Assembly: GCA_013696065.1 (NCBI GenBank)
Contig: JACCZJ010000279.1
Location: 1 to 7,211 of the forward strand
Length of the DNA stretch: 7,211 nucleotides
Direction of reading: 5' to 3'
From: Nocardioidaceae bacterium
GTDB lineage: Bacteria; Actinomycetota; Actinomycetes; Propionibacteriales; Nocardioidaceae
Below are positions 1 to 5,447 of this stretch, in pieces. The notes below the pieces were generated by a model. It searched no databases. It saw only the letters and a list, made by a program, of their open reading frames with translations, and was not told where the DNA came from. Each line of letters begins with the position of its first letter. The first letter of the stretch is position 1. The translations under genes and the position numbers were made by a program.

Positions 1-433
1 CGCTTGACCGGTCGGACTTGCTGGCTGACCGGTCGGACCCGCTTGACCGGTCGGACCCGTTAGACCGGTCGGACCCGTTAGACCGGTCGGACTGGCTAGA
101 CCGGTCGGACTTGGCTGAGCCCCCCGAGTCCTCTGTCTTGCCAGCTGAGCCCGCTCCGACCCCAGCCTTCTCGCCGCTCGAGTCGCCACCCGGCTTGCCC
201 GCTGAGCCATTCGACCCGGCCGAGTCGCCGGACTCCGACGCGCCCTGTTTCACGGCACTGCGGCTGTCGTTGCGGTAAAACCCCGAACCCTTGAAAACGA
301 CGCCCACCGCGCTCAGCACCTTGCGTAAGCGCCCGGCGCAGACCGGACACTCCGTCAATGCGGCATCGGTGAAGCTCTGGCGAACCTCGAGCTGCTCGCC
401 ACACTCGGTGCAGGCGTATTGGTAAACGGGCAC
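1..433 (-). CDS. FmdB-family C4 zinc-ribbon protein, candidate Ruc (Rv0991c) ortholog; 3' end outside window
   Basis: The translation starts at a GTG (433-431) giving MPVYQYACTECGEQLEVRQS, the standard FmdB N-terminus. A Shine-Dalgarno AGGAGAG lies just upstream on the minus strand (about 438-445). Cys8, Cys11, Cys29 and Cys32 form the zinc ribbon, followed by the family motif VFKGSGFYRND (47-56). From about residue 60 the protein becomes a Ser/Gly/Lys/Asp-rich, probably disordered tail that ends in Ser-Asp-Arg-Ser repeats and leaves the window at base 1 with at least 144 residues. FmdB proteins are usually labelled as putative regulators. The M. tuberculosis member Rv0991c (Ruc) is a redox-regulated chaperone whose four cysteines release zinc on oxidation, and it belongs to the HrcA regulon. 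The CIRCE directly upstream and the shared gene neighbourhood support orthology. That it acts as a chaperone here is inference. Confidence 0.9.
   Translation of the reverse strand, partial: MPVYQYACTECGEQLEVRQSFTDAALTECPVCAGRLRKVLSAVGVVFKGSGFYRNDSRSAVKQGASESGDSAGSNGSAGKPGGDSSGEKAGVGAGSAGKTEDSGGSAKSDRSSQSDRSNGSDRSNGSDRSSGSDRSASKSDRSS
6..109. repeat. Six in-frame tandem repeats encoding Ser-Asp-Arg-Ser units
   Basis: The 11-base core GACCGGTCGGA occurs at 6-16, 27-37, 45-55, 63-73, 81-91 and 99-109. Spacing is 18 bases except for one 21-base step, so all copies stay in frame. Read on the minus strand the units are SDRSSQ, SDRSNG, SDRSNG, SDRSSG, SDRSASK and SDRSS. Identical codons (TCC GAC CGG TCT/TCA) in every copy point to recent tandem duplication. 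The array lies in the low-complexity C-terminal tail of the zinc-ribbon protein and may continue past the window edge. Confidence 0.9.
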
Positions 434-462
434 GTGCTCTCCTCTGGGTGCCGCAGTGAGTG

Positions 463-491
463 ATTTAGCACTCGCCGCGGTCGACTGCTAA
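463..491 (-). promoter_or_regulatory. Possible promoter overlapping the CIRCE, driving the zinc-ribbon gene
   Basis: On the minus strand TTAGCA (491-486) and CTAAAT (468-463) are separated by 17 bases and match -35 and -10 consensus only moderately. A start near 456 would leave a leader of about 23 bases that contains the AGGAG ribosome site. Bound HrcA would then cover the promoter itself. This is a weak sequence match, offered as a candidate. Confidence 0.3.
465..491. promoter_or_regulatory. CIRCE element (HrcA operator)
   Basis: The plus strand reads TTAGCACTC, nine bases, then GACTGCTAA. The consensus CIRCE is TTAGCACTC-N9-GAGTGCTAA, so one arm is perfect, the other has a single mismatch (485, C for G) and the 9-base spacing is exact. 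The palindrome ends 31 bases upstream of the GTG start of the minus-strand zinc-ribbon gene, the usual promoter/leader position for an HrcA operator. HrcA represses at normal temperature and releases the operator when GroE is titrated by misfolded protein. The divergent acylase start is more than 110 bases away, so the zinc-ribbon gene is the likelier target. Confidence 0.88.
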
Positions 492-592
492 GCAACTCCA
501 TTGTGCGACAAGGCGCGCGGCCACGCAAAGCCGAGCGCGTGCTCGCGGGGCGGGAGCGTCCGTCGGCCGGGACCTGGGCTAGAGGCAGCAGG

Positions 593-598
593 CACAAT
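593..598 (+). promoter_or_regulatory. Possible -10 box for a leaderless acylase transcript
   Basis: CACAAT lies six bases before the GTG at 605, the distance expected if transcription starts at the start codon. No convincing -35 is seen at 17-18 bases upstream. The alternative is an ordinary leader using weak purine-rich stretches (AGAGG at 581-585, GCAGG at 588-592) as ribosome site. Confidence 0.25.
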
Positions 599-604
599 GG
601 GCCC

Positions 605-3214
605 GTGGCGCGCTGGCAAAAAGTACTCCTGGGAGTGAGCGCCGCGCTGGTACTGACACTGATTGCTGCCTCAGTAGCGGCAATGTGGACGGTTCGACGC
701 TCCTTCCCGCAAACGGAGGGGATTCTCGAGCTGGCGGGTCTCGACTCCACCGTCAGAGTCTTGCGGGACGGATACGGGATCCCGCAGGTGTATGCCGATT
801 CGCCGCACGACTTGTTCTTTGCCCAGGGTTTCGTCCAGGCGCAGGACCGGTTCTTCGAGATGGACTATCGTCGCCACCTCGCGTCAGGGCGGCTCGCGGA
901 GTTGTTCGGTCGTAACGCCCTCGAGTCCGACATGTTCGTACGCACCCTCGGCTGGCGTCGCGTCGCCGAGCAGGAGCTTGCCCTGCTCTCGACAGACGCG
1001 CGGAGCTATCTCAAGTCCTTCGCCGAGGGGGTCAATGCCTATCTGGCTGAAACGGACGGCGCCGAGATGTCGTTGGAGTATGCCGCTCTACGCCTCAGCG
1101 GGCTCAGCTATACACCTGAGGACTGGACGCCAGCAGACTCGCTCGTCTGGCTCAAGGCGATGTCCTGGACGCTCGGCAGCAACATCGAGGACGAGATCGA
1201 TCGCTCGTTGCAGTCGGCTCAGTTGACTCGCCAAGAGGTCGAGTCGCTCTGGCCGACGTACCCCTTCGAAGTGAACAAGCCGATCGTCAACCAAGGGGCT
1301 CTCGTGGACGGGGTGTTCGAGCAAGACGCCACCGGGCCCGGCACCCGGTTCCCTGCACGCCCTCCGTTCCGTGCAGGCCCTCCGGTCCCTGCGCGTCCGC
1401 CCTTCCGGGTTGACGCCCAGCCGAGCTTGCGCGAAGCAAAGGCGGCTAGCTCACAGCTCACGAGGTTGCTCGGGACAGGTGACAGTCTCGGCTCCAACGC
1501 GTGGGCGGTCTCGGGTGCGCGCACCGCGTCGGGTGCGCCGATGATCGCAAACGACCCGCATCTCGGCGCGTCACTGCCGAGCCCGTGGTATCAGATGGGG
1601 CTGCATTGCAACGAAGTCAGCCAGGACTGCCCCTTCGACGTCGCGGGCTTCACGTTTGCAGGTCTCCCGGGAGTGGTGATCGGACACAACGCCGACATCG
1701 CCTGGGGCCTCAGCACCCTCTTTGCCGACGTACAAGACCTCTATCTCGAGAAGCTCGTCGCCGAAGATCGTTACCTGTATGACGGGCGCGAGCGCGAGCT
1801 CGACACCCGCGTCGAGTCCTTCGCGGTCGAGGGAGAGGCCGAGCCGGTTGAGATCACCGTCCGGGAGTCGCAGCATGGCCCGTTGATCTCTGACGTCGAC
1901 GAGGAGCTCGAGGCGGTCGGCGGGGCGGCCCCGGTGCCCAAGTCTGCTGAGCCTTCCGAGGAAAGATCGGCCGAGTCATCGGTCGGTGGCTATGCCGTGG
2001 CCCTGCGGTGGACAGCCCTTGAGCCAGGTCGAACCGCCGAGGCGCTGTTCGGACTCAACACAGCCAGCAACTGGAACGACTTCCGGGAGGCTGTGCGCGA
2101 CTTCGACGTGCCTGGTCAAAGTCTCGTCTACGCGGACACGGCCGGCCACATCGGATATCAAGCAGCCGGACTTATCCCGATCAGGCGCATCGGGCAGGGC
2201 AATTGGCCCGTGCCCGGATGGGACCCGGCATACGAATGGGACAACGACTTCGTCCCGTACGACGCTCTGCCCAGCGTGCTCGACCCTGGCGACGGCTACG
2301 TGATCGCTGCCAATCAGACCGTCATCGGAGACGACTATCCCTACTACCTCGGGAGTTCGACCGACTACGGGTATAGGGCGACGCGCATCGGTGACTTGTT
2401 GCTCGAGGACGACTCGCTGACCGTGGAAGACATGGCCGCGATACAGCTCGACAACTACAGCCAGCTGGCAAAGACGGCCACTTTCAGGCTGCGCGATATT
2501 TCCTTACCGGGCAACTACTACCAGCAAGGCCAGCGCACGTTGGGGAAGTGGGACTTCCACATGGATGCCGACTCTCCGGGCGCGGCCTATTTCGCCATGG
2601 TGTGGGCGTCGGTGTTGGACCTGACATTTTCCGATCAGCTGCCCGAGGACACCCTGCCATCGGGCGATTCGCGCTGGTGGACGGTGATGGAGCAACTCCT
2701 GAAGGAGCCGCGGAACCCGTTCTGGGACGACATCTCCACTCTGGACACGCGGGAGACACGCGACGACATCCTGCACATGGCCATGGTGACCGCTCGCGAC
2801 GAGCTGACCCGGCGGCTGTCGCGAAGAGCCAGCGACTGGCAATGGGGAAAGCTGCATACGTTGACGTTGCGCAACGAGTCGGAGCAGGTCACTGACGGCG
2901 CATCCCCCGGGTTTCTTTTCGATCGAGGCGGCTACGAACTCGGCGGGGGCTCCTCGATCGTCAGCGCCACGTCCTATCACGTATCCGAGGGGTTCGAGGC
3001 CACAAGCGTGCCGTCAATGCGCATGGTGGTGTCGCTCGATGATCTGGATTCCTCCATCTGGGTGAACCTGACGGGAGCGTCCGGTCACGCCTTCCACGAG
3101 AACTACACCGACCAGACCGACCTCTGGCTGGACGGCCAATCTCTGCCATGGGTCTTCACTCGCGCCGACGTCGAAGGCGCCGCAGAGAGTGAGCTGACGC
3201 TCGAACCGGGCTAG
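605..3214 (+). CDS. Penicillin acylase family (Ntn) hydrolase, membrane-anchored
   Basis: The product (869 residues from GTG 605) belongs to the penicillin G / cephalosporin / acyl-homoserine-lactone acylase superfamily, which self-cleaves into alpha and beta chains and hydrolyses amides. This start places ARWQK directly before a hydrophobic segment (about residues 7-28), a signal anchor, so the enzyme is probably extracytoplasmic; in-frame codons back to 503 encode only an Arg-rich non-conserved stretch. Ser297 in GSNAWAVSG is the expected nucleophile and beta-chain N-terminus, with His319 at beta position 23 as in cephalosporin acylases, and Asp375/Asp378 in ADVQDLY resembling the calcium ligands. 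A Pro/Arg-rich linker (about 246-290) precedes the cleavage site. Further family motifs are GHNADIAWG, NWNDF, YADTAGHIGYQAAG and the C-terminal GASGHAF. The usual oxyanion-hole Asn is Ser506 here. Substrate is unknown; antibiotic, lipopeptide or homoserine-lactone acyl groups are all possible. Confidence 0.9.
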   Translation: MARWQKVLLGVSAALVLTLIAASVAAMWTVRRSFPQTEGILELAGLDSTVRVLRDGYGIPQVYADSPHDLFFAQGFVQAQDRFFEMDYRRHLASGRLAELFGRNALESDMFVRTLGWRRVAEQELALLSTDARSYLKSFAEGVNAYLAETDGAEMSLEYAALRLSGLSYTPEDWTPADSLVWLKAMSWTLGSNIEDEIDRSLQSAQLTRQEVESLWPTYPFEVNKPIVNQGALVDGVFEQDATGPGTRFPARPPFRAGPPVPARPPFRVDAQPSLREAKAASSQLTRLLGTGDSLGSNAWAVSGARTASGAPMIANDPHLGASLPSPWYQMGLHCNEVSQDCPFDVAGFTFAGLPGVVIGHNADIAWGLSTLFADVQDLYLEKLVAEDRYLYDGRERELDTRVESFAVEGEAEPVEITVRESQHGPLISDVDEELEAVGGAAPVPKSAEPSEERSAESSVGGYAVALRWTALEPGRTAEALFGLNTASNWNDFREAVRDFDVPGQSLVYADTAGHIGYQAAGLIPIRRIGQGNWPVPGWDPAYEWDNDFVPYDALPSVLDPGDGYVIAANQTVIGDDYPYYLGSSTDYGYRATRIGDLLLEDDSLTVEDMAAIQLDNYSQLAKTATFRLRDISLPGNYYQQGQRTLGKWDFHMDADSPGAAYFAMVWASVLDLTFSDQLPEDTLPSGDSRWWTVMEQLLKEPRNPFWDDISTLDTRETRDDILHMAMVTARDELTRRLSRRASDWQWGKLHTLTLRNESEQVTDGASPGFLFDRGGYELGGGSSIVSATSYHVSEGFEATSVPSMRMVVSLDDLDSSIWVNLTGASGHAFHENYTDQTDLWLDGQSLPWVFTRADVEGAAESELTLEPG
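1352..1408 (+). repeat. Direct repeat PARPPFR in the acylase pro-linker
   Basis: Codons 1352-1372 and 1388-1408, 36 bases apart, both encode PARPPFR (residues 250-256 and 262-268), separated by AGPPV. The DNA copies differ mainly at third positions. They sit in the linker that is normally excised or left exposed next to the autocatalytic cleavage site at Ser297. Confidence 0.75.
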
Positions 3215-3219
3215 ACCGG

Positions 3220-3291
3220 TTCGTCCGACCAGTTCGCACTCCAGCCTCCCGCCCGTGGTCGGACGAATCTCCGACCACACGATTCGTCCGA
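3220..3291. terminator. Nested inverted repeats in the convergent spacer, probable bidirectional terminator
   Basis: A perfect 9-bp stem, GTGGTCGGA (3255-3263) with TCCGACCAC (3270-3278), closes a 6-base loop a few tens of bases after the acylase stop. The same central arm can instead pair with TTCGTCCGACCA (3220-3231 with 3256-3267, 12 bp) or with GATTCGTCCGA (3259-3269 with 3281-3291, 11 bp). There is no T-run, so a classical intrinsic terminator is not shown, but U-less hairpins are common between convergent actinobacterial genes. The remainder of the 158-base spacer (3292-3372) shows only more short GAATCC repeats. Confidence 0.5.
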
Positions 3292-3372
3292 GCTGGCTGC
3301 GCTCCAAGAGGCGCCGCCGCGGGCGAATCCGTACTGACGAATCCGCGCGAACGCATCGTTGAGCGGTTTGGT

Positions 3373-3969
3373 TTAGTGGCGGCTGGCTGAGGTGGTGATA
3401 GTGCGCGTGGGTGTGACCAGCACGTCGACCTGTTGGTCATGCGAGTCAGTTGGTACGGCGGTCAGCACCTCGTCGTCGTACAGCAGCAAGCAGCGCAACG
3501 CTCCGGGTTGCGCACGAGCGAGCGCACGGTCGTAGAACCCACCACCCCTCCCGAGGCGATGTCCCTCGATCGAGCCGGCCAGGCCAGGACAGCAGATGAC
3601 CTCTGCAGCCGCGATGGCGGTGACGCCAAGGCGAGCACCAGCCGGTTCGATCAGGCCGAACCGGCCAGGGCGAGTCTCGTTCGGGCCAAACGCGGCCCAG
3701 TCGAGGTCGTGTTCGGCATCCACCAGAGGCAGCAGCACGGTGATGCCCTGAGCATGCAGGCGCTCGATGAGTGGACCGGTCTCGGGTTCTGCCGCCACCG
3801 AGAGATACGCGGCAACCGTGGAGGCGCCTGCTTGCTGGATCAGCCCAGCCATCTGGTCGGCCAGGCCATGGCCGGCTCGCTCCACTTCGATGGGGCTACG
3901 GCGGCTACGGCCGGTCAGCAAGCGGCGCCGCAAGTCCTGCTTCGCGGTTCGAGATTTGGGCTGGCTCAC
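3373..3969 (-). CDS. 5-formyltetrahydrofolate cyclo-ligase (5,10-methenyltetrahydrofolate synthetase)
   Basis: This 198-residue protein, normal length for the family, catalyses ATP-dependent conversion of 5-formyl-THF to 5,10-methenyl-THF (EC 6.3.3.2) in the cytoplasm and returns the storage folate to one-carbon metabolism. Visible hallmarks are the basic N-terminal KQDLRRRLL (10-18), AAYLSVAAEPETGPLI (53-68), the signature RLGRGGGFYDR (138-148) that binds phosphate and folate, and the C-terminal HDQQVDVLVTPT (177-188). The start is GTG (3969-3967), chosen because MSQPKSRTAKQ begins the conserved domain directly. No Shine-Dalgarno is seen, and a -10-like TAGAGT lies six bases upstream, so the mRNA may be leaderless. 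It diverges from the uridylyltransferase gene across 32 bases, an arrangement also found around M. tuberculosis Rv0992c/Rv0993. Confidence 0.93.
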   Translation of the reverse strand: MSQPKSRTAKQDLRRRLLTGRSRRSPIEVERAGHGLADQMAGLIQQAGASTVAAYLSVAAEPETGPLIERLHAQGITVLLPLVDAEHDLDWAAFGPNETRPGRFGLIEPAGARLGVTAIAAAEVICCPGLAGSIEGHRLGRGGGFYDRALARAQPGALRCLLLYDDEVLTAVPTDSHDQQVDVLVTPTRTITTSASRH

Positions 3970-3975
3970 GCCACA

Positions 3976-3981
3976 ACTCTA
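3976..3981 (-). promoter_or_regulatory. Candidate -10 box (TAGAGT) for the leaderless cyclo-ligase gene
   Basis: On the minus strand TAGAGT fits TANNNT and is followed by six bases and then the GTG start at 3969. That spacing would place the transcription start on the initiation codon. No ribosome site is present between box and start. No good -35 hexamer is visible; it would lie over the start of the divergent gene. Confidence 0.5.
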
Positions 3982-3988
3982 AGACGCC

Positions 3989-3994
3989 TAGCAT
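3989..3994 (+). promoter_or_regulatory. Candidate -10 box (TAGCAT) for the leaderless uridylyltransferase gene
   Basis: TAGCAT fits TANNNT and lies exactly seven bases before the ATG at 4002, with no Shine-Dalgarno between. This is the typical geometry of a leaderless actinobacterial transcript. Any -35 would fall around 3965-3971, inside the first codons of the divergent cyclo-ligase. Confidence 0.55.
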
Positions 3995-4001
3995 CTGTGT
4001 C

Positions 4002-5393
4002 ATGAGTGCCGATGGTCTCGACGCCGCCATGCAGAAGATGCGCGATGGGGGAGTTCACCAGACCGCCATCGAGGTGTTCAGCCACTACTACATGCAGCTC
4101 GCCTCCGGAGCCACCGGCATCGTCGCGGAGTCCGACATCGAGCCGCTGCCTCAGCCCACCAGGCTCGCCGACCTCGACGCCGACCCCGACGCCGGCAGGG
4201 AGGCACTTGGCGCCACGGCCGTCATCAAGCTCAACGGCGGGCTCGGCACCTCGATGGGGATGGACCGGGCCAAGACCCTGTTGCCGGTCCGCGACGGGCT
4301 GACCTTTCTCGACATCATCGTCCGGCAAGTGCTCAGCGCGCGTGCGGAGCTCGAGGTGAAGCTGCCTCTCATCTTCATGGATTCTTTCCGGACGAGCCAC
4401 GACACGCTGGGGGCGTTGACGGCCTACCCCGACCTCGCCGTCGACGGTCTGCCACTCGACTTCATGCAGAACCGTGAGCCGAAGTTGCGCGCCGACGACC
4501 TCAGCCCGGTCGAGTGGCCGGCCGATCCGAGCCTCGAGTGGTGTCCACCCGGTCACGGTGACGTCTACACGGCCTTGGCGGCATCAGGGGTGCTCCAGCA
4601 GCTCCTCGAAGCGGGCTACCGATATCTGTTCCTGTCCAACTCCGACAACCTGCGTGCCACACCCGACGCACGCGTGGCGGGATGGTTCGGGTCGAGCGGG
4701 GCGCCATTTGCGAGTGAGGTATGTCGTCGTACGACGGCTGACCGCAAGGGTGGCCACCTCGCGGTGCGGAGGCGCGACGACCAGCTGGTGCTCCGCGATA
4801 CCGCGCAAACCGCGCCCGAGGACGCCGAGGCGTTTGCGGACCTGAGTCGCCATCGCTACTTCAACTGCAACAACCTCTGGGTGGACCTTCACGCGCTCGA
4901 GGAGAAGCTCGACGACACGGGCGGCGTCTTGGGGCTGCCCCTCATCCGCAACGCCAAGACGGTCGACCCGGCTGACCCGGCTTCGCCCGACGTCGTCCAG
5001 ATCGAGACGGCGATGGGGTCGGCTATCGAGGTGTTCCCCGGAGCCCAGGCGCTCGAGGTGGAGCGGACACGCTTCTTACCAGTGAAGACGACGAACGACC
5101 TACTGGTGTTGCGTTCTGATGTCTACGATCTCACCGAGGACTATTCTGTGCAGCTGGTCGACGGGGTGTCGGAGGCCCCCTTCGTCGACCTCGACCCCGA
5201 CTATTACAAGCTGGTCAAGAGCTTCGACGAACGCTTCCCCGTCGGGCCGCCTTCGCTGGTCAAAGCCACCAGCCTCCGCGTGCGCGGCGACTGGACGTTT
5301 GCTCCAGGCGCCACTGTCGAGGGGGACACGGAGATCCCGGTTGACGGCTCGCCTGGCAGCTGGCCCCCGGGGGGAGCATCCTCGGAGCGTTAG
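4002..5393 (+). CDS. UTP-glucose-1-phosphate uridylyltransferase, eukaryote-like UDPGP family
   Basis: The enzyme makes UDP-glucose from UTP and glucose-1-phosphate in the cytoplasm, feeding envelope glycans and trehalose or galactose metabolism. The 463 residues show the UDPGP-family (PF01704) order: nucleotide-binding LNGGLGTSMG (77-86) with Lys91, NREPKL (157-162), CPPGHGDVY (181-189), SNSDNL (212-217), FNCNNLWV (287-294), QIETAMGSAIEVF (333-345) and RFLPVKTTNDLL (357-368) with the conserved Lys362. A short C-terminal beta-helix-like part (VRGDWTFAPGATVEGD) follows. The ATG at 4002 is chosen because MSADGLDAAMQKM starts the conserved region and a -10 box precedes it by seven bases; upstream in-frame codons lie antisense to the cyclo-ligase. 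Oddities are Arg218 where the family usually has Gly after NSDNL, and an unusual C-terminus after a G-run. UDP-N-acetylglucosamine pyrophosphorylase is a less likely alternative. Confidence 0.9.
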   Translation: MSADGLDAAMQKMRDGGVHQTAIEVFSHYYMQLASGATGIVAESDIEPLPQPTRLADLDADPDAGREALGATAVIKLNGGLGTSMGMDRAKTLLPVRDGLTFLDIIVRQVLSARAELEVKLPLIFMDSFRTSHDTLGALTAYPDLAVDGLPLDFMQNREPKLRADDLSPVEWPADPSLEWCPPGHGDVYTALAASGVLQQLLEAGYRYLFLSNSDNLRATPDARVAGWFGSSGAPFASEVCRRTTADRKGGHLAVRRRDDQLVLRDTAQTAPEDAEAFADLSRHRYFNCNNLWVDLHALEEKLDDTGGVLGLPLIRNAKTVDPADPASPDVVQIETAMGSAIEVFPGAQALEVERTRFLPVKTTNDLLVLRSDVYDLTEDYSVQLVDGVSEAPFVDLDPDYYKLVKSFDERFPVGPPSLVKATSLRVRGDWTFAPGATVEGDTEIPVDGSPGSWPPGGASSER

Positions 5394-5447
5394 GGTGGGC
5401 GTTGGCCTGGCGCTGGTCCAGGCAGATACCGCGAGCGAGAGACGTAG

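Noticed and set aside
6..109. GACCGGTC palindromes as an operator array or CRISPR
   Set aside because: Spacing is 18-21 bases with only 7-10 bases between cores, all in frame within a coding tail. There are no unique spacers, so protein-level repeats explain it.
18..278. Plus-strand open frame rich in DRSDPL repeats
   Set aside because: It is the antisense shadow of the zinc-ribbon protein tail. The GACCGGTC palindrome makes both strands encode similar Asp-Arg-Ser words, and there is no ribosome site or recognisable domain.
503..604. Upstream extension of the acylase to an earlier start
   Set aside because: The added 34 residues are Arg-rich, lack family similarity and would bury the signal anchor. 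GTG 605 gives a normal short basic N-terminus before the hydrophobic segment.
3156..3440. Minus-strand frame across the acylase end and convergent spacer
   Set aside because: It overlaps the acylase C-terminus and the cyclo-ligase end, is Arg/Ser-rich and has no recognisable features.
3771..4001. N-terminal extension of the uridylyltransferase frame
   Set aside because: It lies antisense to the cyclo-ligase, is low in conserved sequence, and crosses the -10 box placed seven bases before ATG 4002.
3433..4005. Long plus-strand frame opposite the cyclo-ligase
   Set aside because: The minus-strand frame carries the full cyclo-ligase motif set, and the opposite frame shows no domain. Long antisense frames are expected in high-GC DNA.
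5394..5447. Molybdenum cofactor riboswitch upstream of moeA
   Set aside because: Only 54 bases separate the genes, too short for that riboswitch class, and no stable conserved structure was seen.
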